Below are positions 1 through 44,614 of a stretch of 64,000 nt of DNA, one piece after another (position 1 is the first letter of the stretch; the number at the start of each line of letters is the position of its first letter). A program made the position numbers and the translations under genes. The DNA comes from Rhodococcus sp. ABRD24 (GTDB taxonomy: Bacteria; Actinomycetota; Actinomycetes; Mycobacteriales; Mycobacteriaceae), in contig NZ_CP035319.1 of assembly GCF_004328705.1 (NCBI RefSeq), forward strand, positions 1,302,001-1,366,000, written 5' to 3'. The notes under the pieces were generated by a model. It was not told the DNA's origin. It worked only from the letters and a program-made list of their open reading frames with translations, and made no database searches.

Positions 1-3000
1 TGGATTCCGTAGATCGGGCGGTCTTCGGCGACGTAACCGGCCAGACCGGCAAATCCCCAGGACAGTCCGGTTATCGGATGGATGCAGAACAGCGGGGCCT
101 GGTCACCCGACTCGCGGAAGGGCAGCACGACGCCGAGTCCGCCAGATTCGGTGGTGCCCGGCACGGCCGCGGCACCGGCTTCGATGCGGGCCGCGATGCT
201 CGCGACCGTCGGATCCATGAACATCCACTGCAATGGGACATCGACATCGGCCGTGTTGCGCAAGTGGGCGACTACGGTGACAGCGACGAGCGAGTTGCCG
301 CCGAGTTCGAAGAAGTCGTCGTCGAGACCGACCTGTTCGAGCCCGAGCACCTCGCCGAAGGCCTCGGCAACCGCCTTCTCCCACGACGTCGCGGGTGCAC
401 GGAACTCGCGGGCCTCGATCACCGGGTCCGGTAGCGCCTTTCGGTCGATCTTGCCGTTCACGTTCAGCGGGAGCGCCCCAAGTTCGACGAACACCGACGG
501 CACCATGTACGACGGCAATGCCTCCTCCAGTGCCGATTCGACCGCTGCGGTGTCGAGCGGGCCGGATGCGGCCGATACGACGTAGGCGACGAGACGGTCA
601 CCGGCCCGCGAATCGGTCCACACCGTGACCACGGCCTCGGCGACGTCGTCCCGCGACCGCAGTGCGGCCTCGATCTCCCCCAGCTCGATCCGGAAGCCAC
701 GGACCTTCACCTGGAAATCGGCTCGCCCGACGTAGTCGAGCGTGCCGTCGCGGCGCCAGGACACCACGTCTCCGGTGCGGTACATCCGGTCGCCTGCAGG
801 ACCGTACGGGTCGGCCACGAACCGGTCGGCGGTGAGCGTCGCGAGACCGTAGTAGCCCCGGGCCAGCTGCGAACCGGCCAGATACAGCTCGCCGGGGACA
901 CCGACCGGCACCGGACGGAGACGGTCGTCGAGCACGAGCAAGCGGGTGTTCCATTCGGGACCGCCGATCGGAACCGCGGAACCGTCCACCTCGCCGACCC
1001 GCTGCGCGGTCACCGACACCGCGGCCTCGGTGGGCCCGTAGAGGTTGAACAGCTCGGCCGCACCGGCAGTGGCAACCCGGGCCGCAGTGTCCGCAGGCAG
1101 CACCTCGCCGATCGCGAGAACGCGGCGCAGCGATTCGGGCAGCCGATCGCCCGACTCGCCGAGCAGTGCCTGCAACATCGACGGTACGACGTGCAGCGTC
1201 GTGACACCCTCGCGCCGCATGAGGGCGTTGAGATAACCGGGGTCGCGGTGACCGTCTGCAGCAGCGACGACCACGCGTCCGCCGGACGTCAGGGCAGACC
1301 AGAACTCCCACACCGACAGGTCGAACGTCGCCGCGGTCTTCAGCAATGACGCGTCCGACCCGTCCAGCCCGTACTCGTGACGTTTCCACTCGAGTTGGTT
1401 GACGATCGCCGAATGGCTCACCGCAACACCCTTGGGGCGGCCCGTCGATCCGGACGTGAAGATCACGTAGGCGGTGTTCGCAGCGCGCAGCGGCGCGGTC
1501 CGCTCGTGATCCGCGACCGGGCCGGAACCGAACTCGGCGCCGTCGAAGGTGTCGAGATACACGACGGGAAGATGCGGTTCGGCCTCGAAACCGTCACGCA
1601 CGGTGGTCAACACACAGAGTGGGTCTACGGTCTCGAGGATGTATCCGGTCCGGTCTGCGGGATGGTCCGGGTCGATCGGCACGTACGCGCCGCCTGCCTT
1701 CGAGATTGCGTACATCCCGACGAGCAGTTCGACGGAGCGGCGCATCGCCAGCACCACCCGGGACTCCGGTCCGACACCTATCGCGATCAGCCGGCGCGCG
1801 AGACGGTTGACTCGCGCATCGAACTCGGCATAGGTGAGACGCTCTCCCCCGGCGACGACAGCCGGAGCATCCGGAGTGGCCTCGACACATGCGACGAAGA
1901 GGTCGACGAGCGTCAGACTCGGGTCGAGCGCGTGCTCGGTGGCGTTCCATTCGGTCAGCGCCCGATCACGTTCACCCGGATCGATCATGGCGAGATCGCC
2001 GACCGCAGTGAGCGGGTCCGCGACGACGGCGCGCAGGATCCGGGCGTACATGTGGGCGAACCGCCGCACCGTCTCCTCGGTGAAGAGATCGGTCGCGTAG
2101 GTGAAATGGACCGCGAAATCGGCCGGATCGCCCTGCTCGTCGGTGCTGTCGACGATGGTCGCGTGCAGATCGAACTTGGCGAGATCGAAGTCGATCTCGA
2201 GCGGCCCGACCTCGAGCCCCGGTAGGGCGAGGGACCCGAGTTTCATGTTCTGGAACGAGAATCCGACCTGGAACAGCGGATGCCGGGACGTCGAGCGAAC
2301 CGGGTTGAGCACCTCGACGAGACGCTCGAACGGAACGTCGTCGTGCTCGAAGGCATCGAGATCCGCCGTCCGTACACGAGCCAGCAGATCGGTGAACGGC
2401 TCCGCCGGATCGACCCGGGCCCGGAGCGCGAGCGTGTTCACGAACATACCCACCAGGTCGTCGAGGGCCGCCTCGCCGCGCCCCGCGATCGGGGTTCCGA
2501 CCACGATGTCGTCCGATCGGGACAGGCGCGCCAGCAGGACGGCGAGCGCGGCATGCATGACCATGAACGAACTCGCGTTGTACGCCTTGCCCAGCTCGAC
2601 CAGACCGCGGTGCGTTGCGGCATCGATCTCGGCTTCGACCGTCGCGCCCGCGTACGACTGCTGCACGGGACGAGGACGATCGGTGGGCAGGTCGAGCTGA
2701 TCCGGGATTCCGGACAGCCGGGTGTTCCAGAATGCGATCTGCTTGGCAACCACCGAAGCGGGGTCGGCCTCGTCGCCGAGCGAGGCCCGCTGCCACAGCG
2801 CGTAATCCGCGTACTGGACCGCGATCGGCGCCCAGTTCGGAGCCTCGCCTGCAGCACGCGCGGTGTACGCCGTCATGACGTCCCGGACGAGCGGACCCAT
2901 CGACACACCGTCGGCAGCGATGTGATGCACCACGAGCGCAAGGACGTGTTCCGTCGGCGTGACCGCGAAGAGTCGCACCTGCAGCGGCACCTCGGATGTG

Positions 3001-6000
3001 ACGTCGAACCGGGTCTTCGCCACCTCGGTGACGCGGGCGAGCAGGTCCGCGGAGGTGACGGCGACCGGCCCGATGTCCCAACCGGACAGCGCCTCCTCGA
3101 TCGGGAGGACAACCTGATACCCGACGCCGGCAGCGTCCTCGGGGTACCTCGTCCGGAGCGATTCGTGGCGCTCGATGACGTCCGCGACCGCGGCGCGCAG
3201 CGCCGACACGTCCAGGTCGCCGGACAGTCGAACCGCGACCGGAATGTTGTTGACCGCAGATTCGGGCTCGAGTCGGTTGAGGAACCACATCCGCTGCTGT
3301 GCGAGCGACAGCGGAATCCGCTCCGGCCGCTCCCCCGCGACCAGCGCGGGGCGGCCGTCGCCGACGAGCGACTGTGCGCGGGCGGCGAGAGCTTCCACCG
3401 TCGAAGCCTCGAAGACCTCACGGACCGGGATCCGGGCACCGAGGATCGCGCCGAGCCGCGACACAACCTGGGTCGCGATCAGCGAGTTTCCGCCCAGATC
3501 GAAGAAGTCGTCATCCAATCCGACGTGACCGACGCCCAGGACGTCCGCGAACACCGCCGCAACGGTCTCCTCGGCTGCGGATACGGGTGCCCGGAACTCC
3601 TTGGCCTCGAAGGCAGGTACCGGCAGCGCCCCGCGGTCGAGCTTGCCGACCGGGGTCAGCGGCACCTCGTCGAGGAGCACGATCGATACGGGCACCATGT
3701 ACGACGGCAGCCTCGACTGCACATGCCGGGTCACCGCCGCGACCTCGACGCCCGCGTCGGCAACGAGGTAGGAGACGAGCGCCGTCTGCCCCGACGGCAT
3801 CGACTGCCCCAGCGTCGCCGCGAAGGTCACGCCGGGGTGCTCGGTGAGGGCCGCATCGATCTCGCCGAGCTCGATGCGGTAGCCACGCACCTTGATCTGG
3901 AAATCGGAGCGGCCGACGTACTCGATCGAATGGTCGGTGGCACTCCCCGCAGCTCCGCCCGCCCCAGTGGTCCAGCGGACGACGTCACCGGTCCGGTACA
4001 TTCGCTCACCCGGCTCGCCGAACGGGCTGGCGACGAAGCGATCCGAGGTCAGCCCCGGGCGACCCCGATATCCGCGGGCGAGCGCGCCTCCGGTGAGGTA
4101 GAGCTCGCCGGACACACCGACGGGTACTGGTTGGAGGCGGTGGTCCAGGATGACGGCACCGACTCCCGGAACCGGGGCCCCCACGGTGACCGGCTTGCCG
4201 GCGAACAACTCGCATCGAGTCGAGACGATCGTGGTCTCGGTGGGCCCGTACGCATTGAAGAACTGCCGATCCGGCGCCCACCGGCCCACCAGTTCGCTGG
4301 TGGAGGCGTCGCCGCCGACCGACAACAGCCGCAGATCGTCGAGTCCTCGGGCATCCATCGACCCCAGGACCGCGGGGGTGATGATCGCGAGGCTCACGCG
4401 GCGCTCGCTGAGCAGCGAATGCAGTTCCGCACCACCGAGGATCGACGGCGGCACCACGACGAGTTCGGCACCGACCGCGGCCGCCAGCATCCACTCGAAC
4501 ACCGACGGGTCGAAGCTCGGACTACAGATGTGCAGCACCCGGTCGGACGCCGTCACGCCGTAGAGATCGACCGACTGGTCCACCAGACCCGAAAGACCCC
4601 GGTGCGTCACCGCGACCCCCTTGGGACGCCCCGTCGAGCCCGACGTGTAGATCACGTATGCAACGTGATCGAGGCGCAGCGGCGCAGTGCGATCGGCATC
4701 GCCGACCGGCTCAGCCGATCGACCCTGCGCCGCGGCCTGCCGCTCGAGGTCGTGGAGCGACCACCACTGCACCGCCTCGGGCAGTGCCCCGGTGTCGGCC
4801 GCGATACCGAGCACGGCCCCCGAGTCGGTCACCATGTGCGAGACCCGGTCGGACGGATAGGTCGGATCGACGGGCACGAACGCGGCCCCGGTCTTCGCGA
4901 CAGCCCAGACGCACAGCACCATCTCCCACGAACGCGGAAAACTCAGCGCCACGACACTTTCCGGGCCGACGCCCGCGGCAATCAGCTCACGAGCCAGGGT
5001 GCTCGACCGCTCGTCCAGCTCGCGGTAGGTCAACGTGGTCGCATCACAACTGAGCGCGGCACCGTCCGGGTTGGACGACGCGCTCCGGGTGAGGATGCCG
5101 GCCAACGTCTCCCGATGCGGGACGGCGGGACCCGCGATGCGGGTGAGCTGGTCACGTTCCACGACTGAGAGGAGCTCGAGGTCGCCTACCGGCCGTGCCG
5201 CGTCCGCGGCCACCGATTCGAGAATCCGCACGAACCGCTCACCGAAGAGCCGCATCGACGACTCGTCGAACAGATCGGTCGCGTAGGTCAATGCGACGAC
5301 CATGCCCGTCTGCGCCGTGTCCGCGTCGACGGTGTCCGCGACCGTCACCTGGAGATCGAACTTGGCCAGTGCGACGTCGAAGTCGACCCCCGACACCGTC
5401 AACCCGGGCAGCTCCAGCGATGGCTGCTCGATACTCTGGAAAGCCAACGCCACCTGGAACAGTGGGTGCCGAGCCTGGGAGCGCTCCGGGTTGAGTACCT
5501 CCACGAGCCGCTCGAATGGCACATCGGCGTGCTCGAAGGCCGCGAGATCGGACGCGCGTACCTGTGCGAGCAGTTCGGCGAACGGGCGGTCTCCGCGGAC
5601 ATCGGCGCGCAGGACGAGGGTGTTGACGAACATGCCGATGAGGTCGTCGAGCTCGGCCTCACCACGGCCCGCGACGGGGGTGCCGATCGCGATGTCCGTG
5701 GTGCCGCTGAGCCGGGCGAGCAACACCGCCAGTGCTGCGTGGACCACCATGAACGGAGTGGCGCCGTGCTTCCGGGCCAGCCCGTCGACTGCCGACGCCA
5801 ATGCCGCGTCGATAGAGAACTCGTACGTGGCACCACGATTGGATGCGATCGCGGGTCGCGGGCGATCGGTGGGCAGGTCCAGCTGGTCCGGCAGGCCCGT
5901 GAGGGCCGTCCGCCAGTAGCCGACCTGCTTCGCGATCGTCGATTCCGGATCGTCCTCCGAGCCGAGTGCCGTGCGCTGCCACAGCGCGTAGTCGGCGTAC

Positions 6001-9000
6001 TGCACCGGCATCGGGGCCCACTGCGGGGCCGCACCAGCCGAGCGGACGGCGTACGCCGTCATCACATCCCGGGTCAGCGGCCCCATGGAGAAGCCGTCCG
6101 CCGCAATGTGGTGGAGCACGAGAACCAGAACTCTCTCGGTCTCGGCGATCTCCAGCACCGCGGCCCGGACGGGAACCGTCGCGGTGACATCGAATCCGGT
6201 TGTCACCAGCTCCGCGACCCGCGCGACCGTCTCCGACTCCGTCACGTGCTCGACCGTCAGCGTCACGGCGCCGTCCGCCGGAACGATCTCCTGGAATCCG
6301 ACACCGTCGATCTGCGGGTAGTAGGTGCGCAGCGACTCGTGCCGCTGCACCACATCGAGCATCGCCGCGCGGAGAGCCTCGACATCGAGGTTCCCCGACA
6401 AGCGGATCGCGATCGGCACGTTGTTGACGGCGGAGTCCGGATCGAGCCGGTTCAGGAACCACATGCGCTGCTGCGCGAGAGACAACGGAATCCGTTCGGG
6501 CCGCGGCTGTGGCGCCAGCGGGACGCGGCCCCCGGTCGCGGACAGCGCGGGCAGCCGCTGCGCGAGCTCCTCCACCGTCGATGCCTCGAACATCACTCGC
6601 ACCGGCACCCTGGCGTCCACTGCGGCGCCGAGCCGGGAGACCACCTGGGTCGCGACCAGCGAGTTGCCACCGAGCTCGAAGAAGTCGTCATCCAATCCGA
6701 CGCGGTCGACGCCGAGTAGATCCGCGAACACTCCCGCGACGATCGTCTCGGCCGGCGTGGACGGCTCCCGGAACGCCTTCGATTCGAACACCGGCGCCGG
6801 TAGCGCCTTCCGGTCGAGCTTGCCCGCCGAGCTGAGCGGGAACTCGGCCAGCACGACGACCGCCGCGGGCACCATGTACGACGGCAGCATTCTCGCTGCG
6901 GCACTGCGAAGTTCGGACGCATCGAGATCGCCGACCGAATGATCCGCCACGACATACCCGACGAGTCGATCGTCGGCCACGGCCACCACGGCTGCCTGCG
7001 CGACACCTGGCTGCGAAGCCAGTGCGGACTCGATCTCGCCGAGTTCGATGCGCAATCCGCGGATCTTGACCTGGAAGTCGGTACGGCCCAGGTACACCAG
7101 CTCACCCTCGTTGGTCCACCGCACCAGGTCGCCGGTCCGGTACATCCGCCGGCCGGCATCGAACGGGCTGGCAACGAACCGGTCGGCCGTCAGATCGGCC
7201 CGGCGGTGGTACCCGCGCGCCAGCTGGGCACCGGCAAGGTACAGCTCACCGGCGACACCGATCGGCACCGGACGTAGCCGCGCATCGAGCACATGAGCCC
7301 GCGTGTTCCACACCGGCCGTCCGATCGGCACGCTCGCACCCGGCGGACCGGTGAGCTCGTGGTACGTCGTGGTGATGGCAGCCTCGGTCGGACCGTAGGT
7401 GTTGTGCAGCGCGCCCGAGCAGTGGGCGCGCAGCTCGTCGGCCAGCTCGGCGGTCAGCTCTTCTCCGCCGGCGAACAGGTGCCGAAGCGAGGCCAGCGCG
7501 TCGCCCTCCCCCTCGGCCAGCAGCGCCGCCAGCACCGACGGCACGAACTCGGCCACAGTGATGCGGTACTCGCGCATCAGCGAGGCCAGGTAGTCCAGTT
7601 CACGGTGTCCGCCGGGCCGGGTGATGACCAGATGCGCACCGACCGACGACGGTAGGAAGCACTCCCACACCGAGACGTCGAAGGTGAACGGGGCGCGCTG
7701 CATGATCCGGTCCGCAGCAGTGACCGCGTACTCGTCCGCGAGCCAGCGCAACTGATTCACGATCGCGGCATGGCCGATCGAGACGCCCTTGGGTCGGCCC
7801 GTCGATCCGGACGTGTAGATGACGTAGGCGGTGTTGGTCTCGCGTAGCGGCCGCAGTCGATCGGCGTCGGTGACAGGCGCGGCGTCGTACTCGTCGAGCT
7901 CGAGGCCGTCGAGCTCTACGTGCCGCTGCCCGTCCGGCAGTACCGCGGTGTACGCCGAGGTGGTCAACACCAACTCCGGTGCGGCCGAGGACGATACGTA
8001 GGCGATGCGCTCGGCGGGATGTTCCGGATCGATCGGCACATACGCGCCGCCGGCCTTGACGATCGCGTACATTGCCACCAGCATCTCGAACGACCGCTCG
8101 AGCGCAAGTCCCACCAGCGACTCCGTGCCCACACCCTGCGCGATCAGAAACCTCGCCAGACGATTGACACGGATGTCGAACTCGCGGTAGGTCAGCGACT
8201 CCCCCTCGAACGACAGTGCCGGCGCGTCGGGGCGGGCAGCGACCTGCGCGTCGAGCAGGTCCACCAGGGTTCCCGGCTCCACGACGCGCACCGCGTCACC
8301 GGACGCCGCGACGAGGGCGCGGCGCTCGGCCGGATCCTCGATCTCGAGCAATCCGATCCGAACGTCGGGCCGGGCGACAACGTCCGCCAGGATCCGCGAG
8401 AGTCCGTCGACGAGTCTGCGAGCGGTCGGCTCGTCGAACAGGTCGGTCGCGTAGGTCAGGTGGACGTCGATACCGGCTGCGTGACCGGAATCGTCGTGGA
8501 GATCGGCGCACACGAAGTCCAGGTCGAACTGCGTCGTGGCGACGGACGCATCCACAGCCTCGATGCTCAGCTCGCCCAGGGCGAATGCGGACCGGTCGAG
8601 GTTCTGGAACGCCAGGCTCACCTGAAACAGGGGCGAGTAGGACTGCGAGCGAACCGGATCCACGGCTTCGACCAGACGCTCGAACGGCAGGTCGGCGTGC
8701 TCGAACGCTGCAAGGTCGGTGTCTCGAACCGCCGCGAGCAGATCGACGAACCCGAGGTCGTCATCGACCGCCGCACGCAACACGAGCGTTCCGACGAACA
8801 TTCCGATCAGATCGTCGAGCGCGGCCTCACCGCGGCCGGCGACCGGGGTTCCGACGACGATGTCGCCGGTCCCGGTGTAGCGCGCCAGCAGCACTGCCAG
8901 GGCGGCGTGGACGACCATGAACGGCGTCGCGCCGTGTGCCCGGGCGAGCTCCTCCACCCCCGCATGCACATCGGCGTCCAGGCGCACGGTACGGGTCGCT

Positions 9001-11558
9001 CCCCGGCCGGACGCGATCGCCGGCCGGGGACGATCAAGAGGAAGATCGAGCACGTCGGGAAGTCCGGCGAGTGCGTTCGTCCAGTACCCGATCTGGCGGG
9101 ACAGCACACTGTCGGGATCGTCGTCGGATCCGAGCACTTCCCGCTGCCACAGCGCATAGTCGGCGTACTGCACCTGCAGGGGCGCCCAGCCCGGTGCCTG
9201 ACCGGTCGCGCGCGCCGCGTACGCCGTCATCACATCACGCGACAGTGGGCCCATCGAGAAGCCGTCGCCCGCGATGTGGTGCACCACTACCGCGAGCACG
9301 TAGTCGTCCTCCGCGAGGCGGAAGAGGCGAGCACGCAACGGCACCTCGTTCGTGACGTCGAAGGGGGTCCGGACCCAGTCGGTGACCCGGTCGAGCAGCT
9401 CGCCTTCGGGAACATCCGCCGGGTCCAGGTCCGGGATACCCAGCCCGACTTCGAGAACCTGTTGGAAGCAGACGCCGTCGAATGTCGGATAGACAGTTCG
9501 CAGCACTTCGTGCCGCGCCACGACATCCGCGACCGCGGTCTGTAGCGCGTCCTCATCGAGCGAACCGGACATCCGCAGAACGAGAGGGATGTTGTAGGCG
9601 GACGATTCGGGATCGAACCGGTTCAGGAACCACAGCCGCTGCTGCGCCAGGGACAACGGAATCCGCTCGGGGCGCGGACCTGCCACCAGCGCCTTACGTG
9701 CCCCCGAGCCCGTGCGCTCGGACACCAGCGCTGCGAGCGCTTCCACCGTGGATGCCTCGAACACTGCCCGCACCGGAATCTGTGCATCGACGGCTGCCGA
9801 CAGGCGCGAGACCACCTGTGTCGCGATCAGCGAGTTGCCGCCGAGCTCGAAGAAGTCGTCGTCGAGTCCCACCCGCGGGGCATCGAGCACATCGGCGAAC
9901 ACCGACGCGACAAGGTTCTGCGCCGGAGTGACCGGTGCCCGGAACTCTCGAGCCTCGAACACCGGCGCCGGCAACGCCTGCCGGTCCAGCTTGCCCACGG
10001 GTGTCAGCGGGATCTCGTCGAGAACCATGACCGTTGACGGCACCATATGCCGCGGCAGGGATCGGCCCACGAACCCGAGCAGCGCCGAAGTGTCGACGGT
10101 GCGCCCAGCGACGTAGCGCACATAGGCCACGAGAACCTTGCTGCCCGTGACCGATTCGTGCGCGAGGACCGCCGCAAAGTCGACGTCGTCGTGGTCGGTG
10201 AGCGCCGCTTCGATCTCACCGAGCTCGATGCGGAAGCCGCGGATCTTGACCTGGAAGTCGGAGCGTCCGACGTACTCGAGCTGCTGGTTCGCGTTCCAGC
10301 GCACGAGGTCGCCGGTGCGGTACATCCGGGTACCGGGCTCACCGAACGGGCAGGCGACGAATCGCTCGGCGGTGAGCGCGAATCGGTCGTGATAGCCGCG
10401 GGCGACACCGGGGCCGCAGACGTAGAGCTCACCGGCCACGCCGACCGGCGCCGGGCGCAGCCGGTCGTCGAGCACCGCCAGTGCCATACCCTGGGTGGGG
10501 CCGCCGATCGTGATCGACTCGCCTGGGGTCAGCGGATCCGAGATTGCCGTCATGATGGTGGTCTCGGTGGGGCCGTAGCCGTTGAAGAACCTGCGTCCGG
10601 CGATGGCCCAGCGGCTGACGAGCTCGGGTGGGCAGGCCTCGCCGCCGACAACGACGTCGAGGAAGGTGTCGAGGCCCGTGGGATCGACCGATGCGAGCGC
10701 CGCCGGTGTCACGAAACCGTGCGTGACCCGTTGCGTCGCAATCAGTTCTGCGAGGTCATCGCCGCCGTACACCGTCGGCGGCGCGATCACCATCGTCGAA
10801 CCGGCGCCCACCGCGAGGAGAAGCTCGAGAACCGAGGCGTCGAAGCTGGGCGAGGCAAAGTGCAGCGTCCGGGCCGCCGGGGTGAGCTGGTACCGCCGGA
10901 CCTGTTCAGCGCAGAAATCGCCCAGACCGGCCTGGGTGACAACGACGCCCTTCGGACGGCCGGTCGAACCGGACGTGTAGATCACGTACGCGGGATCGGC
11001 GTCGGCCAACATGCGGGTGCGGTCGGCGAAGGAGATCGGTTCCGGGGAGCGTTCGGAGAGTGCGCGTTCGAAGTCTTCGTCGAGGACCAGCCACTCGACG
11101 GAGTCCGGAAGAGAGTCACGAGATTCGGCGGTCGTCAGTCCTAGGACGACGCCGGAGTCCGTGACCATGTGCGCGACACGGTCGGCGGGATAGTTCGGGT
11201 CGACAGGCACGTACGCGGCCCCGGACTTCGCGACACCCCACACGGACGACACGGACTCGATGGAGCGCGGAACGGCCACCGCAACGCAGTCACCGGGTCC
11301 GATGCCCTGTTCGATCAGGACTCGGGCGAGCCGCGAGGACCACTGGTCGAGGTCCGCATAGGAGCGGGCGCGGTCGCCGCACACGAGCGCGATGGCCGAT
11401 GGGTCCCGCTCGACGGCCATCGCCAGCAGCTGCGGCAACGTCGTCGACCGGGAGCGGGCCCGCCGTGCCGGGCGCTGCCTGCGCTCCGGGCGCGGACGCC
11501 TGGTGCGCTTGCGCTCGTCCCCGTCGCTCCCGTTCAGTTCCCGACTCTGCTCACTCAT
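1..11558 (-). CDS. NRPS-3: four-module nonribosomal peptide synthetase with terminal thioesterase (3' end outside window)
   Basis: Terminal protein of the assembly line; about 3852 codons are in the window and the C-terminus is cut by base 1. Approximate layout: basic tail 1-38, A 40-530, T 545-610, C 635-1060, A 1095-1585, T 1600-1665, C 1690-2115, A 2150-2645, T 2660-2725, C 2745-3175, A 3205-3710, T 3725-3790, then the start of an alpha/beta-hydrolase thioesterase ([18 protein letters not shown]). Every A has [10 protein letters not shown], every T has GGNSL and every C has HHIAxDG. By-eye specificity codes (GrsA positions 235-331): DALFVGGIM, DVWEFGTIT (Glu278 may favour a basic side chain), DPFISGAIV, DLWHLILVS; I cannot assign these confidently. 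It starts directly with an A domain, so its C partner is on NRPS-2. The ATG at 11558 has a GAGG-type Shine-Dalgarno about 12 nt upstream. The catalytic GxSxG of the thioesterase lies outside the window. Confidence 0.96.
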   Translation of the reverse strand, partial: MSEQSRELNGSDGDERKRTRRPRPERRQRPARRARSRSTTLPQLLAMAVERDPSAIALVCGDRARSYADLDQWSSRLARVLIEQGIGPGDCVAVAVPRSIESVSSVWGVAKSGAAYVPVDPNYPADRVAHMVTDSGVVLGLTTAESRDSLPDSVEWLVLDEDFERALSERSPEPISFADRTRMLADADPAYVIYTSGSTGRPKGVVVTQAGLGDFCAEQVRRYQLTPAARTLHFASPSFDASVLELLLAVGAGSTMVIAPPTVYGGDDLAELIATQRVTHGFVTPAALASVDPTGLDTFLDVVVGGEACPPELVSRWAIAGRRFFNGYGPTETTIMTAISDPLTPGESITIGGPTQGMALAVLDDRLRPAPVGVAGELYVCGPGVARGYHDRFALTAERFVACPFGEPGTRMYRTGDLVRWNANQQLEYVGRSDFQVKIRGFRIELGEIEAALTDHDDVDFAAVLAHESVTGSKVLVAYVRYVAGRTVDTSALLGFVGRSLPRHMVPSTVMVLDEIPLTPVGKLDRQALPAPVFEAREFRAPVTPAQNLVASVFADVLDAPRVGLDDDFFELGGNSLIATQVVSRLSAAVDAQIPVRAVFEASTVEALAALVSERTGSGARKALVAGPRPERIPLSLAQQRLWFLNRFDPESSAYNIPLVLRMSGSLDEDALQTAVADVVARHEVLRTVYPTFDGVCFQQVLEVGLGIPDLDPADVPEGELLDRVTDWVRTPFDVTNEVPLRARLFRLAEDDYVLAVVVHHIAGDGFSMGPLSRDVMTAYAARATGQAPGWAPLQVQYADYALWQREVLGSDDDPDSVLSRQIGYWTNALAGLPDVLDLPLDRPRPAIASGRGATRTVRLDADVHAGVEELARAHGATPFMVVHAALAVLLARYTGTGDIVVGTPVAGRGEAALDDLIGMFVGTLVLRAAVDDDLGFVDLLAAVRDTDLAAFEHADLPFERLVEAVDPVRSQSYSPLFQVSLAFQNLDRSAFALGELSIEAVDASVATTQFDLDFVCADLHDDSGHAAGIDVHLTYATDLFDEPTARRLVDGLSRILADVVARPDVRIGLLEIEDPAERRALVAASGDAVRVVEPGTLVDLLDAQVAARPDAPALSFEGESLTYREFDIRVNRLARFLIAQGVGTESLVGLALERSFEMLVAMYAIVKAGGAYVPIDPEHPAERIAYVSSSAAPELVLTTSAYTAVLPDGQRHVELDGLELDEYDAAPVTDADRLRPLRETNTAYVIYTSGSTGRPKGVSIGHAAIVNQLRWLADEYAVTAADRIMQRAPFTFDVSVWECFLPSSVGAHLVITRPGGHRELDYLASLMREYRITVAEFVPSVLAALLAEGEGDALASLRHLFAGGEELTAELADELRAHCSGALHNTYGPTEAAITTTYHELTGPPGASVPIGRPVWNTRAHVLDARLRPVPIGVAGELYLAGAQLARGYHRRADLTADRFVASPFDAGRRMYRTGDLVRWTNEGELVYLGRTDFQVKIRGLRIELGEIESALASQPGVAQAAVVAVADDRLVGYVVADHSVGDLDASELRSAAARMLPSYMVPAAVVVLAEFPLSSAGKLDRKALPAPVFESKAFREPSTPAETIVAGVFADLLGVDRVGLDDDFFELGGNSLVATQVVSRLGAAVDARVPVRVMFEASTVEELAQRLPALSATGGRVPLAPQPRPERIPLSLAQQRMWFLNRLDPDSAVNNVPIAIRLSGNLDVEALRAAMLDVVQRHESLRTYYPQIDGVGFQEIVPADGAVTLTVEHVTESETVARVAELVTTGFDVTATVPVRAAVLEIAETERVLVLVLHHIAADGFSMGPLTRDVMTAYAVRSAGAAPQWAPMPVQYADYALWQRTALGSEDDPESTIAKQVGYWRTALTGLPDQLDLPTDRPRPAIASNRGATYEFSIDAALASAVDGLARKHGATPFMVVHAALAVLLARLSGTTDIAIGTPVAGRGEAELDDLIGMFVNTLVLRADVRGDRPFAELLAQVRASDLAAFEHADVPFERLVEVLNPERSQARHPLFQVALAFQSIEQPSLELPGLTVSGVDFDVALAKFDLQVTVADTVDADTAQTGMVVALTYATDLFDESSMRLFGERFVRILESVAADAARPVGDLELLSVVERDQLTRIAGPAVPHRETLAGILTRSASSNPDGAALSCDATTLTYRELDERSSTLARELIAAGVGPESVVALSFPRSWEMVLCVWAVAKTGAAFVPVDPTYPSDRVSHMVTDSGAVLGIAADTGALPEAVQWWSLHDLERQAAAQGRSAEPVGDADRTAPLRLDHVAYVIYTSGSTGRPKGVAVTHRGLSGLVDQSVDLYGVTASDRVLHICSPSFDPSVFEWMLAAAVGAELVVVPPSILGGAELHSLLSERRVSLAIITPAVLGSMDARGLDDLRLLSVGGDASTSELVGRWAPDRQFFNAYGPTETTIVSTRCELFAGKPVTVGAPVPGVGAVILDHRLQPVPVGVSGELYLTGGALARGYRGRPGLTSDRFVASPFGEPGERMYRTGDVVRWTTGAGGAAGSATDHSIEYVGRSDFQIKVRGYRIELGEIDAALTEHPGVTFAATLGQSMPSGQTALVSYLVADAGVEVAAVTRHVQSRLPSYMVPVSIVLLDEVPLTPVGKLDRGALPVPAFEAKEFRAPVSAAEETVAAVFADVLGVGHVGLDDDFFDLGGNSLIATQVVSRLGAILGARIPVREVFEASTVEALAARAQSLVGDGRPALVAGERPERIPLSLAQQRMWFLNRLEPESAVNNIPVAVRLSGDLDVSALRAAVADVIERHESLRTRYPEDAAGVGYQVVLPIEEALSGWDIGPVAVTSADLLARVTEVAKTRFDVTSEVPLQVRLFAVTPTEHVLALVVHHIAADGVSMGPLVRDVMTAYTARAAGEAPNWAPIAVQYADYALWQRASLGDEADPASVVAKQIAFWNTRLSGIPDQLDLPTDRPRPVQQSYAGATVEAEIDAATHRGLVELGKAYNASSFMVMHAALAVLLARLSRSDDIVVGTPIAGRGEAALDDLVGMFVNTLALRARVDPAEPFTDLLARVRTADLDAFEHDDVPFERLVEVLNPVRSTSRHPLFQVGFSFQNMKLGSLALPGLEVGPLEIDFDLAKFDLHATIVDSTDEQGDPADFAVHFTYATDLFTEETVRRFAHMYARILRAVVADPLTAVGDLAMIDPGERDRALTEWNATEHALDPSLTLVDLFVACVEATPDAPAVVAGGERLTYAEFDARVNRLARRLIAIGVGPESRVVLAMRRSVELLVGMYAISKAGGAYVPIDPDHPADRTGYILETVDPLCVLTTVRDGFEAEPHLPVVYLDTFDGAEFGSGPVADHERTAPLRAANTAYVIFTSGSTGRPKGVAVSHSAIVNQLEWKRHEYGLDGSDASLLKTAATFDLSVWEFWSALTSGGRVVVAAADGHRDPGYLNALMRREGVTTLHVVPSMLQALLGESGDRLPESLRRVLAIGEVLPADTAARVATAGAAELFNLYGPTEAAVSVTAQRVGEVDGSAVPIGGPEWNTRLLVLDDRLRPVPVGVPGELYLAGSQLARGYYGLATLTADRFVADPYGPAGDRMYRTGDVVSWRRDGTLDYVGRADFQVKVRGFRIELGEIEAALRSRDDVAEAVVTVWTDSRAGDRLVAYVVSAASGPLDTAAVESALEEALPSYMVPSVFVELGALPLNVNGKIDRKALPDPVIEAREFRAPATSWEKAVAEAFGEVLGLEQVGLDDDFFELGGNSLVAVTVVAHLRNTADVDVPLQWMFMDPTVASIAARIEAGAAAVPGTTESGGLGVVLPFRESGDQAPLFCIHPITGLSWGFAGLAGYVAEDRPIYGI

Positions 11559-11674
11559 GCGTTCCGAACACCTCGTGTGTCGATCGCCGACACGTGAGGA
11601 CTTGGCATCTCGCAACGCACCACAATGACTCTTTCCTTACACATACATCGCCCGAACAAACCATCATTATCGCC
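11559..11674 (-). other. 116-bp AT-richer gap between NRPS-2 and NRPS-3
   Basis: This is the only sizeable break inside the NRPS gene row. It is visibly poorer in G+C than the flanking coding DNA, for example the AT-rich stretch around 11630-11670. It may hold a secondary promoter or an mRNA-processing region for NRPS-3. I see no convincing -10/-35 pair, terminator hairpin or coding potential. Confidence 0.4.
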
Positions 11675-22360
<10,686 letters not shown>

Positions 22361-22381
22361 GTACTTCTGTCCTCCCGACAT

Positions 22382-43192
<20,811 letters not shown>

Positions 43193-43673
43193 AGCCTCTC
43201 TCTCCCACCATCACGCGCGCCCACCACATGCGGAAACCCCGACACGCGGCGGACACCGAGCACACAACCCGTTCGAGCCGAGCCCGACGCAGGCACGGAG
43301 GAACCGCTGTCACAGGTACTCGCTCGGGGTATATCTGCTGATCGGACCCTGTTCGTTACAACAGTCCGAGTCGGCTGGCGCCGGGCAGGCCAGATCACGG
43401 AGGGGTTGTCAACCACGTGGATCGTGATCGACCGCCTCGCTCCCCGATCCGTCCGAGCGGGTCACGTGAGACAGTCGATCACCGAATTTCCTGGGTTGAG
43501 CACCCAAGACAATCTACAGGGTCGCTTTGACAAAAGCTCATTTAGTAGGACGCCGCGTCACACTTACAACGTCACGCCGAAGGCGACGATCACCTTGGTC
43601 GGCCGCACCCTCACCACAAGCTCACCGGGCACCCCATTGCGGCGGCGGACCGCCAGTTTCCGAACCCACCGGT
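43193..43673. other. 481-bp intergenic region upstream of NRPS-1
   Basis: No coding potential is convincing here. It lies between the NRPS-1 start and the stop of the GntR gene, both on the minus strand, so it should contain the NRPS promoter. I note a palindrome at 43349-43364 and an AT-rich hexamer near 43330-43335 (GATATA on the minus strand) that could be a -10 element. A second AT-rich patch lies at 43525-43550. None of these is proven. Confidence 0.4.
43349..43364. promoter_or_regulatory. Candidate operator upstream of NRPS-1 (CTGTT-N6-AACAG)
   Basis: A perfect inverted repeat, CTGTT-cgttac-AACAG, lies about 157 bp upstream of the TTG start and just ahead of a possible -10 (GATATA on the minus strand). 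It could be a repressor or activator site for the peptide genes. A 5-bp arm can occur by chance, so this is weak. Confidence 0.3.
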
Positions 43674-44429
43674 TCAGGACAGGACCTCGACAAGAGTGGT
43701 CGCCGAGTCGCCGACCATGTACTTTTCGATGCCGTCCAGGTGCTTTCGCCAGAAATTCTGCGCCTCGACCCCATCGCTGTTGCGCAGGTGACCGAGCAGC
43801 TTGGTGTACGCCCGCTGTGCGGCACGAGCCGCCGGCCGCTCGGTGCCGTCGCCGTGTGAAGCGATGAACAGAGCATTGTGCGCCTCGATGATGTGTACCA
43901 GCATCCCCGCCAGTACGGCGAGGGTCTCATTGCCCGCCAGGTCGACCAGACTCTGGTGCAGGAGCACATCGTGATGTGCGAACGCGGCCGCGTCGTCCAC
44001 CAATTCCGCACCGGTCGAGATCATGCCGGCGAGCCGATCGAGAGCATCGACGTGATCCGGCCCGGCGAGCACACCCACCGCAGATACCTCGAGTGAGGCG
44101 CGAGCACGGTAGACATCCACGAGCGGTGTTCCCTGGTATTGAAGCAGCAGCCCGGTGTACCGCGCGGCCACCGATGCGTCCGGCGCCATGACGCGGGCGC
44201 CACCCCGAGCCCCTCGGAGCACGGTGATGATCGACTCCGACTCGAGAATCCGGAAGGCCTCACGCAACGTAGGGCGTGAGACGCCGAACTGCTCCATGAG
44301 CACGGATTCACTGGGCAGTGGATCACCGGCACCGAGTTCGCCGGTGATGATGCGCCGACGAAGATTCGCGGCCACGAGTTCACCCGCCTTGGGCACCCGC
44401 ACCACAGTCGATTTGGCTCCGACCGTCAC
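43674..44429 (-). CDS. GntR-family regulator, FadR/FCD subfamily
   Basis: 251-aa DNA-binding regulator. The N-terminal winged helix spans about residues 12-78 (LRRRIITGELGAGDPLPSES, FGVSRPTLREAFRILE, the classic GntR recognition helix). A C-terminal all-helical FCD ligand domain follows (VDVYRARASLE near residue 105, then FAHHDVLLHQSLVDLAGN, whose Asp/His residues often hold a metal or carboxylate ligand). It starts at GTG 44429 with a GGAGAGGG Shine-Dalgarno. It sits between the NRPS genes and the leucine operon, on the same strand as both, with 185 bp upstream of its own start. FCD regulators usually sense small organic acids or acyl compounds. Whether it controls aacS, the NRPS genes or something else is not visible. 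Confidence 0.92.
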   Translation of the reverse strand: MTVGAKSTVVRVPKAGELVAANLRRRIITGELGAGDPLPSESVLMEQFGVSRPTLREAFRILESESIITVLRGARGGARVMAPDASVAARYTGLLLQYQGTPLVDVYRARASLEVSAVGVLAGPDHVDALDRLAGMISTGAELVDDAAAFAHHDVLLHQSLVDLAGNETLAVLAGMLVHIIEAHNALFIASHGDGTERPAARAAQRAYTKLLGHLRNSDGVEAQNFWRKHLDGIEKYMVGDSATTLVEVLS

Positions 44430-44614
44430 AGTGTCCCTCTCCTCGACTCCGGTCCCGATGCACGCCCGGACTCGTCGCCCGGGCCGGTGCCCGGACGCGT
44501 CACCGAAGAGTACAAGGGTTTAGCTCTTTTCCGCCCCCTTCCGGCGGACCGCTCCGTCGATGGTGGCCGTCAAGTGCGTGCCAGGGAATCTTACCGGCGG
44601 GTAGAGAGCCTCCG

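Noticed and set aside
2280-5168. A 962-codon plus-strand frame opposite NRPS-3
   Set aside because: Same antisense artefact; the minus strand carries an intact C-A-T module with all core motifs.
43406-43867. A 153-codon plus-strand frame in the gap before NRPS-1
   Set aside because: It runs antisense into the GntR gene, shows no recognisable domain and has no clear ribosome-binding site.
44531-44551. A CCGCC/GGCGG stem as terminator of aacS
   Set aside because: The stem is short and imperfect and is followed on the minus strand by A residues rather than U; this kind of stem is frequent in high-GC DNA.
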